From: Stutzerimonas azotifigens
Lineage (GTDB): Bacteria; Pseudomonadota; Gammaproteobacteria; Pseudomonadales; Pseudomonadaceae
DNA length: 64,000 nucleotides
Reading direction: 5' to 3'
Assembly: GCF_013522725.1 (NCBI RefSeq)
Contig: NZ_JAAMRF010000001.1
Coordinates: 372,001 to 436,000 of the forward strand
Shown here: one piece after another, positions 17,871 to 26,741 of the stretch
Layout: the number at the start of each line of letters is the position of its first letter
Numbering within the stretch: the stretch's first letter is position 1
Program-made: the position numbers and the translations under genes
Notes under the pieces: generated by a model
Seen by the model: only the letters and a program-made list of their open reading frames with translations
What the model was told of the DNA's origin: nothing
Database searches by the model: none

Positions 17871-18722
17871 ATGCGTACTTTCAGGCTGGTCATTGCCTGT
17901 CCGGATGGCGTTGGCATCGTCGCCAAGGTCAGTAATTTTCTCGCCACCTACAATGGATGGATTACCGAGGCGAGTCATCACTCCGACAGCCAGAGTGGCT
18001 GGTTCTTCATGCGTCATGAAATTCGCGCCGATTCATTGCCCTTCGATCTGGAAGGATTCCGCCAGGCCTTCGCGCCCATAGCCCGGGAATTCTCGATGGA
18101 GTGGCGCATCAGCGATTCGGAGCAGCGCAAGCGCGTGGTACTCATGGCGAGCCGCGAATCGCATTGCCTGGCGGACTTGCTGCATCGCTGGCACAGCGGC
18201 GAACTCGATTGCGAGATCCCTTGCGTGATAGCTAACCACGACGCCTTGCGCAGCATGGTCGAGTGGCATGGCATCCCCTATTTCCACGTACCGGTCATTG
18301 CGGGGCGCAAGGAAGAAGCATTCGCCGAAGTATCACGCCTGGTCAGGGCTCATGAGGCCGATGTGATCGTGCTTGCGCGTTACATGCAAATCCTGCCGCC
18401 CGATCTTTGCGAGCAGTTCGCCCAACAGGTCATCAATATCCATCACAGTTTCCTGCCGTCGTTCGTTGGTGCCAAACCCTATCACCAGGCGTCGCTCAGA
18501 GGCGTGAAGCTCATCGGTGCGACCTGCCACTACGTCACCGAAGAGTTGGATGCCGGGCCGATCATCGAGCAGGATGTCGTTCGCGTAACGCATCGAGACA
18601 GCATCGAAGACATGGTCCGCTTGGGCAAAGATGTCGAAAAAATGGTGTTGTCCCGCGGCTTGCGTTATCACCTCGAGGACCGTGTTCTCGTACACGACAA
18701 CAAGACAGTCGTATTCAATTAA
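17871..18722 (+). CDS. purU: Formyltetrahydrofolate deformylase
   Basis: The 283-residue enzyme hydrolyses 10-formyl-THF to THF and formate. An N-terminal ACT domain (residues 1-80, RLVIACPDGVGIVAKVSNFLA) is followed by a formyltransferase-like domain with NHDALRSMVEWHGIPYFHVPV, the catalytic INIHHSFLPSFVGAKPYHQA, and GATCHYVTEELDAGPIIEQD. Length fits. The formate can feed PurT, encoded at 42 kb. A TAGAAT sequence at 17835-17840 may be the -10 element. Confidence 0.95.
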   Translation: MRTFRLVIACPDGVGIVAKVSNFLATYNGWITEASHHSDSQSGWFFMRHEIRADSLPFDLEGFRQAFAPIAREFSMEWRISDSEQRKRVVLMASRESHCLADLLHRWHSGELDCEIPCVIANHDALRSMVEWHGIPYFHVPVIAGRKEEAFAEVSRLVRAHEADVIVLARYMQILPPDLCEQFAQQVINIHHSFLPSFVGAKPYHQASLRGVKLIGATCHYVTEELDAGPIIEQDVVRVTHRDSIEDMVRLGKDVEKMVLSRGLRYHLEDRVLVHDNKTVVFN

Positions 18723-18724
18723 GC

Positions 18725-18925
18725 ATGAGCACGCCTTTGGACAAAGCGACGAGCCAGGCCCCATCAACTATCGGTGAGGGCTGTGTTCGTCGTTATGATC
18801 CCGAGGAACTCAGCGAGAATCATGGCACGGAGTTTCCGGAGGCGGCGCAGTTGTGGCAGCGCTTGCAGGAACAAGCCCCTGATGGGCGTGATACGGCGGA
18901 AAAGTCATCGGGAAAGGACGGCTAA
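18725..18925 (+). CDS. Hypothetical small protein downstream of purU
   Basis: A 66-residue frame starts two bases after the purU stop. It is acidic and polar (YDPEELSENHGTEFPEAAQLWQRLQEQ), with a helical middle and no membrane segment. No clear ribosome-binding site is seen, so translation would depend on coupling to purU. I do not recognise a family. The balanced, non-arginine-rich composition argues for a real gene, but evidence is limited. Confidence 0.45.
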   Translation: MSTPLDKATSQAPSTIGEGCVRRYDPEELSENHGTEFPEAAQLWQRLQEQAPDGRDTAEKSSGKDG

Positions 18926-19004
18926 GGACGGGGCGGCAATGGACTGCCGTCTAACTTCCGCTATCAGCATGCTGCGCCAATCCGGTGCGTATTAGCCGCG
19001 CAAT

Positions 19005-19226
19005 TTACAGGGACTTGTTTTCGGGATCGTCTTGCAGTTTCTCCCGTTCGAGTTCCAGTTTCTGCAATTCTTCCTTGAACGCCTGGTCTTGAACGCTGGC
19101 TTTTTTGCGCCAGGGTTTGCGTTCGGGTTCAACTTGGGCGGCGTAGGTAGTGACCTCCCCGCCATAAATGGTCTTGTATCGCTGCGCCTGGCGTTCGAGT
19201 TCGATGCGCAGTTCATCTTTGGTCAC
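19005..19226 (-). CDS. Hypothetical small helical protein
   Basis: This 73-residue frame (starting MTKDELRIELERQAQRYKTI) is charged and largely helical. Residues 45-70 are predicted coiled-coil by eye (AFKEELQKLELEREKLQ). It has a plausible composition, unlike the competing Arg/Asn-rich frame. I do not recognise a function. It lies alone between convergent and divergent neighbours, with about 240 bases before the algA terminator. Confidence 0.6.
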   Translation of the reverse strand: MTKDELRIELERQAQRYKTIYGGEVTTYAAQVEPERKPWRKKASVQDQAFKEELQKLELEREKLQDDPENKSL

Positions 19227-19418
19227 GTTTGGTCTATCGCTCGTTCAAGAATGGAATCTGCTCTGTGCAGGGTTGCGTATTGAAAGCAGATTGTTTGCGA
19301 GTTTCAAGATAAAACTGTTTGTTACGATGATCGGAGTGGCGAAACAGGAAGTGAATCGCTGGTGCAGGATGTTCCTGCGCACAGCCGACTTATGACTGTG
19401 CCGGCGCGATTTTCCAAT

Positions 19419-19450
19419 GAAAAAGCCCCCTGCCTTGCGGAAGGGGGCTC
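19419..19450 (-). terminator. Terminator of algA-like gene
   Basis: On the minus strand AGCCCCCT (19442-19449 complement) pairs with AGGGGGCT (19424-19431 complement), followed by TTTTC. It lies 17 bases past the algA stop. Confidence 0.85.
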
Positions 19451-19466
19451 TCTTTAGCGGCGTCGC

Positions 19467-20909
19467 TTAGCGGGCTACATTGGCTTCGACGCCCTCGGCG
19501 CGACCATATACGTCATCGAGGCGCTCGATGTCGTCTTCGCCGAGGTAGCTGCCCGACTGGACTTCGATAATTTCCAGCGGGATCTTGCCAGGGTTGGCGA
19601 GACGATGGACCGAAGTCACCGGAATGTAGGTGGACTGGTTCTCGGTCAGCAGGAAGGTCTTGTCATTGCAGGTGACCTGCGCGGTACCGGATACGACGAT
19701 CCAGTGCTCGGCGCGGTGGTGGTGCATCTGCAGCGACAGGCTGGCGCCCGGGTTGACGCAGATCCGCTTGACCTGGAAGCGACCGCCCATGTCCACCGAG
19801 TCGTACCAGCCCCAGGGGCGGTAGACGGCGCAGTGGTTGTGGGTCTCGGAACGCTCCTTGGCATCGAGGGCGTTGACCAGTTTCTTGACGTCCTGGACCT
19901 TGTCCTTGTGCGCCACCATCAGCGCATCCTTGGTCTCCACCACGACCACGTCGTCCATGCCCAGCACGGTGACCAGCTTGCCATTGCTGTGGATCAGACT
20001 GTTGTGGGTGTCCATCGCGACGACGTCGCCCTTGACCACGTTGCCGTTCTCGTCCTTGGCGTGGACGTCCCAGATCGAGGACCAGGAGCCGACGTCGCTC
20101 CAGCCTGCCGACATTGGCACGACGCAAGCGAGCTGGGTCTTTTCCATCACGGCGTAGTCGATCGAGTTGTCCGGGCAGCAGGCGAAGGTTGCCGGGTCGA
20201 TGAGGACTTCTTCGCCGTTGTGCAGGCTGCGCTCGAGCGCGGCCCAGCAGGTGTCGTAGATGTCCGGGTCGTGCTGCTTGAGCTCGTCGAGGAAGACGCT
20301 GGCGCGGAACAGGAACATGCCGCTGTTCCAGAAATAGTCGCCCGATTCGACGAACTGCTGAGCGCGCGCTTCGTCGGGTTTTTCAACGAACTGCATGACG
20401 CGATTGACGCCGTTGGGCAGGCCGTCGCGCTCGGAAAGATCGCACTTGATGTAGCCGAAACCGGTCTCGGGGCGGGTCGCTGGGATGCCGAACAGCACCA
20501 GCTTGCCACGTTCGGCGGCATTGGTGGCCAGGGCGAGCGAGCGCTGGAAGGCTTTCTGGTCTTCGATCACGTGGTCGGCGGGAAGTACCAGCAGCAGCTC
20601 GTCACGACCTTGCTCGATCAGCTTCATCGCGGAGATGGCGATGGCCGGCGCAGTGTTACGGCCGAAGGGCTCGAGCATCAGGCTCTGCACCGACAGCTTG
20701 CGGTTCTGCAGCTGCTCCTTGACGATGAAGCGGTGTTCCTTGTTGCACACCAGCACGGGTTGCTGCATGCCTTCGAACGCGAGGCGTTCGACGGTCTGTT
20801 GGAACAGGCTCTGTTCGCCGGTCAGTGCCAGGAACTGCTTGGGAAACTGTTTGCGGGACAGGGGCCAAAGCCGGGAACCGCTACCACCTGAAAGAATAAC
20901 CGGGATCAT
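19467..20909 (-). CDS. algA: Mannose-1-phosphate guanylyltransferase / mannose-6-phosphate isomerase
   Basis: The 480-residue type II bifunctional enzyme makes GDP-mannose for polysaccharides. The nucleotidyltransferase domain opens with VILSGGSGSRLWPLSRKQFPKQ and contains FVEKP; the C-terminal cupin isomerase domain has QMHHHRAEHWIVVSGTA and NQSTYIPVTSVHRLANP. The sequence is close to P. aeruginosa AlgA, but the gene stands alone, not in an alginate operon, so a PslB- or WbpW-like role is possible. AGGAGA precedes the ATG. Confidence 0.93.
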   Translation of the reverse strand: MIPVILSGGSGSRLWPLSRKQFPKQFLALTGEQSLFQQTVERLAFEGMQQPVLVCNKEHRFIVKEQLQNRKLSVQSLMLEPFGRNTAPAIAISAMKLIEQGRDELLLVLPADHVIEDQKAFQRSLALATNAAERGKLVLFGIPATRPETGFGYIKCDLSERDGLPNGVNRVMQFVEKPDEARAQQFVESGDYFWNSGMFLFRASVFLDELKQHDPDIYDTCWAALERSLHNGEEVLIDPATFACCPDNSIDYAVMEKTQLACVVPMSAGWSDVGSWSSIWDVHAKDENGNVVKGDVVAMDTHNSLIHSNGKLVTVLGMDDVVVVETKDALMVAHKDKVQDVKKLVNALDAKERSETHNHCAVYRPWGWYDSVDMGGRFQVKRICVNPGASLSLQMHHHRAEHWIVVSGTAQVTCNDKTFLLTENQSTYIPVTSVHRLANPGKIPLEIIEVQSGSYLGEDDIERLDDVYGRAEGVEANVAR

Positions 20910-21627
20910 GTGCGTTCTCCTGAATCGATTCGTTTGAAGTCTTTTCTTGTCCGATTAAGCGCAGCGCAAAGCCGCGTTGATGCATCGCTCATTTGAGCTG
21001 TCAGGTTCCACGGGCCGCGGAGTAGCGTTCCACGACTGAAAAGCCAAGGCGTGCCCGACGAGGCGTGAGCCCCAGGCAGCCGCAGTTTCTTCTCGCCTGC
21101 CGGCGAGCGGGAGTGATGTGAGCGACCTGGCCGCTGCCGGTGCTCCTGTTGGTTCTATCCACTGAACAGGACGAGCGCAGTGCCTCGCCACGGCAGTTCG
21201 ACTGACCGGCAAAGCGCTGCTTCGCCGTGGATAGTCCGCGCGCGAATGGATCAGTCGTATCCATCGAGCGTCGAGACGCCGACTTGCCATGGCAAGCGGA
21301 GTGCTCAATATCCCGGGACCGCGGAGTGATCGCGCAGTGATCACTATCGGCGGATGAAGCGGGCAATACCTGTCGCGCTTCGGTCCGGAATGAAAAACGC
21401 AATTGTTTGATGACCCAGGGCACATTCATGTGCGACGTCCCTTTCCAATCCGGAATTGTCGGTACGCGCTTATGATGCTGGTGCCCTTAGATAGTTCCCG
21501 GGCATTTGTTTTTGGGGCAAAAGGTTGGAGGGTACGCGCCCGTTCCGACGAGCACTGCACCCGTTGTCCGTATCGAGAGCGGGGCGGCGAGGGCAGCCGC
21601 CCCGGAGGGGAGTAGAAGGGAAAGCGA
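20910..21627. other. 718-base intergenic region with several hairpins
   Basis: No convincing gene is seen. Frames on the minus strand (about 20955-21429) are rich in Arg, Ser and Ala and resemble nothing known. Perfect short hairpins are present: CTCGCC/GGCGAG (21092-21107), CCTGTT/AACAGG (21145-21170), CCACGGC/GCCGTGG (21188-21240), and an alternative CTATCCAC/GTGGATAG pairing (21155-21162 with 21237-21244). AGTGATCACT (21336-21345) is a palindrome preceded by a copy of AGTGATC. The region may hold an algA promoter or a structured RNA. Confidence 0.5.
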
Positions 21628-22407
21628 TCAGTCCACCGGTTCGGCCCTGAGGAAGACCAGGCGGTCGTCGGTCGAGCGCTCTTCGCTGAAGCGATAGCCC
21701 TTGTCGTCGAACGCCTTGAGTTGATCGACGTCGCGTATCCGATGCTTGATCACATGGCGAGCCATCAGGCCACGTGCTTTCTTGGCGTAGAAGCTGATGA
21801 TCTTGTATTCACCGTTTTTCAAGTCACGAAACTCGGTTTCCACCACGCGGGCGGCCAGTGCTTTTCTTTTCACCGCGGAAAAGTATTCGTTGGATGCCAG
21901 GTTGAGCAGCACGTCATCTCCCTGCTCCCGTAGAGCTTCGCTCAGCCATTCGCTGATGCGCTCGTCCCAGAAGGCATAGAGGTCCTTACCGCGGGCATTG
22001 GCGAGCTTGGTGCCCATTTCCAGTCGGTAGGGCTGCATCAGGTCCAGCGGTCGCAGTACTCCGTACAGTCCCGACAGCATGCGCAGGTGCTTCTGCGCAA
22101 AATCGAAATCCTCTTCGCTGAAGTCCTGTGCGGCCAGCCCGGTGTAGACGTCGCCCTTGAAAGCCAGGATCGCCTGCCGTGAGTTCTCAGGGGTGAATTC
22201 CGGATCCCAGCCGCCATAACGCGCCACGTTGAGCGCTGCGAGCTTGTCCGACAGGTGCATCAGTTCGGCGACTTCCTGGGGCGAGAGCTTGCGAAGCTCA
22301 TCGATCAGCACCTGGGAGTGGTCGAGGTATTGCGGTTGGGTATGGCGCCGGGTAGCAGGGGGCGTCTCGTAATCGAGGGTCTTGGCGGGGGATATCACCA
22401 TCAGCAT
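21628..22407 (-). CDS. yaaA: Peroxide stress protein YaaA
   Basis: The 259-residue protein belongs to the YaaA/UPF0246 family. Features are the N-terminal [11 protein letters not shown], the [27 protein letters not shown] block, and [13 protein letters not shown]. coli YaaA limits intracellular iron and DNA damage during hydrogen peroxide stress. Length is as expected. It is divergent from the metal exporter gene, which would fit a shared metal-stress theme but is only suggestive. Confidence 0.93.
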   Translation of the reverse strand: MLMVISPAKTLDYETPPATRRHTQPQYLDHSQVLIDELRKLSPQEVAELMHLSDKLAALNVARYGGWDPEFTPENSRQAILAFKGDVYTGLAAQDFSEEDFDFAQKHLRMLSGLYGVLRPLDLMQPYRLEMGTKLANARGKDLYAFWDERISEWLSEALREQGDDVLLNLASNEYFSAVKRKALAARVVETEFRDLKNGEYKIISFYAKKARGLMARHVIKHRIRDVDQLKAFDDKGYRFSEERSTDDRLVFLRAEPVD

Positions 22408-22556
22408 CAGCAGTCTCCATCAAATGGTGCCGATTCTAGGCGTGATGGGTCTCGCGGCTCCAGCTATCGGCGCGATTGTCCGTCCCGGCCAGCGGGATGC
22501 TTGACCTTCCCCTGGGGGCAAGGAGCAAGCTGTGTCGAGTTTCGAGGAGAGCGCCG

Positions 22557-23543
22557 ATGACCGACTGCAACCATTCCCACTGGCATCCTTCCCATGATTA
22601 CCGACCGCTGGAGCGGCAGTCCGAGCGGCAGGCCTGGAAGGTGGTGGCTTTGACCGGGGCGACGATGATTCTGGAAATCGGGGCGGGTCACCTGTTCAAC
22701 TCGATGGCGTTGCTGGCCGACGGCTGGCACATGGCATCGCACATGGTGGCGATCGGTCTTGCGGCACTGGCCTACTATCTCGCCAGGCGCTTTGCGGGTG
22801 ATCGCCGCTTTGCCTTCGGCACCTGGAAGATCGAAGTGCTGGCCGGGTTTGCCAGTGCCTTGCTGCTGGTTGTGGTGGCGGTGCTGATGCTCGGCGAATC
22901 GATCTGGCGCTTCTGGTCGCCTGCGCAGATCGCTTACGACGAGGCGCTCTGGGTGGCGGTGATCGGCCTGCTGGTAAACCTCTGGTCGGCGTGGCTGCTG
23001 CGTGGCCAGCATGAGCACGGGCATGCCCATCACGCCCATGCCGGTCATGGAGAGGGGCACCCGCATGGGCATGGCAAGGACCTCAACCGTCAGGCCGCCT
23101 TCGTGCATGTGTTGACCGATGGGTTGACCTCGGTGGCGGCGATCGTCGCGTTGCTCGGGGTGAAATATTACGGATGGGGCTGGCTGGACCCTCTGATGGG
23201 CGTGCTAGGCGCACTGGTGATCGGCATATGGGCCAAGGGGCTGCTGCTCGAGACCGCGAAGGCGCTACTCGATCGGGAAATGGACGATCCGCTGGTGGCG
23301 AAGGTTCGGCGGGCACTCGAGCAACTGCCCGATACCGAAGTGGTGGACTTGCATCTATGGCGCGTGGGGAAGGCGCAATACAGCTGCATCCTCAGTGTCG
23401 TCACCCATGGGGATCGCTCGGCGGACGATTACAAGGCGGTGCTGCATGGTTTTGCCGAGATCGTTCACGTCACCGCGGAGGTCAATCGCTGCGCTCTTGC
23501 GACGCATTTCGCAGGGCCTGGACTCGGGACTCTAGCGCGCTGA
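22557..23543 (+). CDS. dmeF: Cation diffusion facilitator metal exporter, DmeF-like
   Basis: The 328-residue protein starts at ATG 22557 behind GAGGAGAG. It has six membrane segments. TM2 carries LLADGWHMASH and TM5 HVLTDGLTS, the metal-site regions of CDF transporters. A long cytoplasmic loop at about 165-190 is rich in His and Gly. The DGWHMASH variant and His-rich loop resemble DmeF cobalt/nickel exporters rather than ZitB zinc exporters; metal specificity is inferred. The C-terminal cytoplasmic domain has LHLWRVGKAQYSCILSV. Confidence 0.8.
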   Translation: MTDCNHSHWHPSHDYRPLERQSERQAWKVVALTGATMILEIGAGHLFNSMALLADGWHMASHMVAIGLAALAYYLARRFAGDRRFAFGTWKIEVLAGFASALLLVVVAVLMLGESIWRFWSPAQIAYDEALWVAVIGLLVNLWSAWLLRGQHEHGHAHHAHAGHGEGHPHGHGKDLNRQAAFVHVLTDGLTSVAAIVALLGVKYYGWGWLDPLMGVLGALVIGIWAKGLLLETAKALLDREMDDPLVAKVRRALEQLPDTEVVDLHLWRVGKAQYSCILSVVTHGDRSADDYKAVLHGFAEIVHVTAEVNRCALATHFAGPGLGTLAR

Positions 23544-23792
23544 GCTCGGGACCGCCAAGCGCATTTCGTCGCGCGGAAAAAAAAGCCTCATCGGGTCGAA
23601 AAAGCCTTTCGCCGGTCATGTTTTTTACGGTATTACCAGAGACAGACCGCCGAAACCTGCAACACAGGTGGCGGCCTCGGGATGCTCCGAACCCACTGGC
23701 TCCCCAAGTCGCTCACCTTGCGCATGGCGGTTCGTATGCGACGGAGCGTCGTCTGCTCCGCGCCCGGCCAGACGAGAAAGGTGAAACCGCGT

Positions 23793-25184
23793 ATGGATGA
23801 TTACGGCAGACCCCGCGCTACGCAGCCCACGCTCTACGTGCTCGACACCAATGTGCTGATCCACGATCCCAACGCGTTGCTGAACTTCCAGGAGCATCAC
23901 GTCGCGGTACCCATGACCGTCCTCGAAGAGCTGGACCAGCTCAAGACCGGGAAACATACGGTGGCCGCCGAGTGCCGCCAGGCGATTCGTCTGATCGACA
24001 AGGTGCTCGGCGAGGCGACACCGGAGGAAGTTGAAATGGGGGTGCCGATCCAGCGCGGCGCGGCGGGGCCGTGCGGCTGTTTGTCGATACTGATGAGCAA
24101 GCGCGCCGAACCGGTGACCTGGCTTCCCGAAGACCTCAACGATAACAAGATCATCAATCAGGTGGTGGAGTTGAAGGCCCGCCGCGGCGGCACGCCCGTG
24201 GTGCTGGTCACCAAGGACATCAACATGCGCCTCAAGGCGCGGGCCTGTGGTGTGGCCGCCGAGGATTACCACACCGACCAGTTGGTGGATGATATCGGCC
24301 AGCTGTCGCGCGGCTATCACGACATGAGTGGCTCGTTTTGGGACCGCGTCAGCAAGGTCGAGACGCGCCAGGCTCATGGCCGAACCTGGCACCGGGTGCA
24401 GCTGACCGACAATCTGCCCGCCGTGCACGTGAACGAATTCATCCTCGACGAGCAGGGCTTTGTCGGCTGGGTGAAGGGCATCAAGGCCGACGAACTGCTG
24501 ATTCTCGATCTCCATCAGGAGCCGCTGCTGCATCAGGAGGCCTGGGGGCTACGGCCACGTGACATTTACCAGGCGCTGGCGCTTTTCGCCTTGCTCGATC
24601 CGGATATCCATCTAGTCAATCTGTCCGGTGCGGCAGGCTCGGGCAAGACGATTCTGGCCCTGGCTGCGGCGATCGAGCAGAGCATGGTCAGCAAGCGCTA
24701 TCGGCGGATCATCGCGACGCGCAGTGTCCAGGGGCTCGATGAGGACATCGGCTTCCTGCCAGGCACCGAAGCGGAAAAGATGGAACCCTGGCTCGGTGCG
24801 ATTACCGATAACCTCGAGGCTTTGCACATGGAGGACGAGAGCACCCATGGCAGCGTCGATTACATCCTCAGCAAGGTGCCGCTGCAGTTCAAATCACTCA
24901 ACTACATTCGCGGGCGAAGCTTCCAGCAGAGCCTGATCCTGATCGACGAGTGCCAGAACCTGACGCCGCACCAGATGAAAACCATCATCACCCGTGCCGG
25001 TAGCGGCTCGAAAGTCGTGTGCCTGGGCAACCTTGCGCAGATCGACACGCCTTATCTGTCCGCCACCAGTTCCGGTCTTACCTACCTGACCGAACGCTTC
25101 AAAGACTTCCCCCACGGCGTCCATATCACCCTGCAAGGCGTGCCGCGTTCGGTACTCGCCGAATACGCAGAAGCACATATGTAA
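23793..25184 (+). CDS. PIN-PhoH fusion protein (PhoH2 type)
   Basis: The 463-residue protein joins an N-terminal PIN nuclease domain (YVLDTNVLIHDP, Asp18, and VLEELDQLK) to a C-terminal PhoH ATPase with Walker A GAAGSGKT at about 279-286 and LIDECQNLTPHQMKTIITRAG. Homologous PhoH2 proteins have been reported to unwind and cleave RNA and resemble toxins in some bacteria. No antitoxin-like gene lies upstream; 250 bases before the ATG contain no convincing small gene. The ATG at 23793 was chosen because the domain begins right after it. Confidence 0.92.
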   Translation: MDDYGRPRATQPTLYVLDTNVLIHDPNALLNFQEHHVAVPMTVLEELDQLKTGKHTVAAECRQAIRLIDKVLGEATPEEVEMGVPIQRGAAGPCGCLSILMSKRAEPVTWLPEDLNDNKIINQVVELKARRGGTPVVLVTKDINMRLKARACGVAAEDYHTDQLVDDIGQLSRGYHDMSGSFWDRVSKVETRQAHGRTWHRVQLTDNLPAVHVNEFILDEQGFVGWVKGIKADELLILDLHQEPLLHQEAWGLRPRDIYQALALFALLDPDIHLVNLSGAAGSGKTILALAAAIEQSMVSKRYRRIIATRSVQGLDEDIGFLPGTEAEKMEPWLGAITDNLEALHMEDESTHGSVDYILSKVPLQFKSLNYIRGRSFQQSLILIDECQNLTPHQMKTIITRAGSGSKVVCLGNLAQIDTPYLSATSSGLTYLTERFKDFPHGVHITLQGVPRSVLAEYAEAHM

Positions 25185-25193
25185 CCAGACCGG

Positions 25194-25214
25194 CCGGCCC
25201 CGCTATGGGGCCGG
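25194..25214. repeat. Hairpin after phoH
   Basis: CCGGCCCC-GCTAT-GGGGCCGG forms a perfect 8-bp stem 10 bases after the PhoH-like stop. There is no U-tract, so it could be an RNA-stabilising hairpin or weak terminator. Confidence 0.5.
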
Positions 25215-25270
25215 AATGAAGCCGTCCTACCGGTATACAATGGGCGGCGTTCATTCCCGGAGTACCTTTT

Positions 25271-25741
25271 ATGCTTACCCACCTGGATTCGCAGGGCCGC
25301 GCCAACATGGTCGACGTCACCGAAAAGGCGGTGACCTCCCGCGAGGCGACGGCCGAGGCGCTGGTGCGCATGCGTCCCGAAACCTTGCGCATGATCGAGG
25401 AGGGCGGCCACCCCAAGGGCGACGTGTTCGCCGTCGCTCGTATCGCCGGCATACAAGCCGCGAAGAAAACCCACGAATTGATCCCGCTATGCCACCCCCT
25501 ATTGCTGACCAGCATCAAGGTCGAACTCGACGCCCTGGGCGAAGATCGGGTGCGTATCGTGGCGCGCTGCAGGCTGGCGGGGCAGACGGGCGTCGAGATG
25601 GAGGCGCTGACGGCGGCAAGCGTCGCGGCGCTCACTCTTTATGACATGTGCAAGGCGGTGGACCGCGGGATGGTCATCGAAGGCGTTCGGCTGCTGGAAA
25701 AACTCGGCGGCAAGAGCGGTCACTGGGAGGTCCCGGCATGA
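25271..25741 (+). CDS. moaC: Cyclic pyranopterin monophosphate synthase
   Basis: The 156-residue MoaC acts with MoaA to form cyclic pyranopterin monophosphate, the first molybdenum cofactor intermediate. Typical segments are [28 protein letters not shown] and [23 protein letters not shown]. It opens moaCDE with four-base or zero-base spacing between genes. moaA is not in the window. Confidence 0.97.
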   Translation: MLTHLDSQGRANMVDVTEKAVTSREATAEALVRMRPETLRMIEEGGHPKGDVFAVARIAGIQAAKKTHELIPLCHPLLLTSIKVELDALGEDRVRIVARCRLAGQTGVEMEALTAASVAALTLYDMCKAVDRGMVIEGVRLLEKLGGKSGHWEVPA

Positions 25742-25986
25742 TTCGCGTGCAGTATTTTGCCCGTTATCGAGAAGCGCTCGGGCTCGACGGCGAACAGCTG
25801 AATTGGGAGCCGACGTTTAGCAGAGTCGACGCGCTTCGCCATTTCCTGTTGGCGCGCGGAGGCGTCTGGGAGCTGATGGCCGAGCCGAATCTGATGTGCG
25901 CACGCAACCAGGAACTCTGCTCACTGGACGAGCCGCTCGAAGACGGCGACGAGGTCGCCTTCTTTCCGACCGTCACGGGAGGCTGA
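25738..25986 (+). CDS. moaD: Molybdopterin synthase small subunit
   Basis: The 82-residue ubiquitin-like sulfur carrier ends in the required Gly-Gly (TVTGG), which is thiocarboxylated and donates sulfur in molybdopterin synthesis. The ATG overlaps the moaC stop by four bases. MoaE, its catalytic partner, starts immediately after its stop. Confidence 0.95.
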   Translation: MIRVQYFARYREALGLDGEQLNWEPTFSRVDALRHFLLARGGVWELMAEPNLMCARNQELCSLDEPLEDGDEVAFFPTVTGG

Positions 25987-26445
25987 ATGACCATTCGCGT
26001 ACAGCAGCACAGTTTCGATCCGGGCGTCGAAGTGGGCGCCCTGCACTCGGCCAACCTGGGCATTGGCGCGGTCGCCAGTTTCGTCGGCTATGTTCGGGAC
26101 TTCAACGATGGCCTCGAGGTGTCCGGGCTTTTTCTCGAGCATGCGCCTGGCATGACGGAGCATGCGCTGGAAAAGATCGCCAGCGAGGCCCATGAGCGCT
26201 GGCCACTGTTGGCGCTGGATATCCTGCATCGGGTCGGGCGTCTCGAGCCGGGCGATCCGATCGTGTTCGTCGGTGCCGCCAGCGCTCACCGCGATGCGGC
26301 ATTCGATGCCTGCCGTTTCGTGATGGACTATCTCAAGACCCGCGCACCGTTCTGGAAAAAGGAAGACACGTCCGAGGGCGCGCGCTGGGTGGAAGGGCGC
26401 GCGAGCGATGAAGCCGCCGCTCGTGGCTGGTCGTCGAGCGGTTGA
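25987..26445 (+). CDS. moaE: Molybdopterin synthase catalytic subunit
   Basis: The 152-residue MoaE combines with MoaD to convert cyclic pyranopterin monophosphate to molybdopterin. Characteristic segments are GAVASFVGYVRDFNDG, LFLEHAPGMTEHALEKIA, HRVGRLEPGDPIVFVGAASAHRDAAFDACRFVMDYLKTRAPFWKKE, with the active-site lysines in the last. Its stop abuts the end of a small convergent membrane-protein gene. Confidence 0.96.
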   Translation: MTIRVQQHSFDPGVEVGALHSANLGIGAVASFVGYVRDFNDGLEVSGLFLEHAPGMTEHALEKIASEAHERWPLLALDILHRVGRLEPGDPIVFVGAASAHRDAAFDACRFVMDYLKTRAPFWKKEDTSEGARWVEGRASDEAAARGWSSSG

Positions 26446-26610
26446 TCAGCCGAAGGTGATGTACACCTTGTAGAGCAGCGACGAGAGCATGCAGACGACG
26501 CCCAGGCTCAGCAGTCCGACTCCCCATTCCTTGTCCCGGCAGTTGAAACCGACGCCGAGCAGCAGGAAGCCGGCAACGATCAGCAGTAGCATCCAATGGA
26601 AGGTATCCAT
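26446..26610 (-). CDS. 54-residue membrane protein
   Basis: A short frame starting MDTFHWMLLLIVAGF has an AGAGGAG ribosome-binding site seven bases before its ATG. It encodes two hydrophobic segments (LLLIVAGFLLLGVGF and GVGLLSLGVVCMLSSLL) joined by a polar NCRDKEW turn, so a two-pass inner-membrane hairpin is predicted. It ends directly after moaE on the opposite strand. I do not recognise a function. Confidence 0.75.
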   Translation of the reverse strand: MDTFHWMLLLIVAGFLLLGVGFNCRDKEWGVGLLSLGVVCMLSSLLYKVYITFG

Positions 26611-26703
26611 CCGAATTCTCCTCTGGCCCGGATTTGATACCTGAAACTATAGACGGCCGTTGCGATGACGATCTGACCTGGGTCATCTCCGGTAGACCTG
26701 CAA

Positions 26704-26733
26704 TAAAAAAGGCGAAGCCTTCGCTCCGCCTTT
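26704..26733 (-). terminator. Terminator of the RhlB-like helicase gene
   Basis: On the minus strand GGCGGAGC-GAAG-GCTTCGCC (one mismatch) is followed by TTTTTT. It lies just past the helicase stop. Confidence 0.85.
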
Positions 26734-26741
26734 GTCACCGA

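Noticed and set aside
21001..21429. 142-codon minus-strand frame upstream of algA
   Set aside because: Arg/Ser-rich, unlike a known protein, and a second overlapping frame is equally long; region shows hairpins instead.
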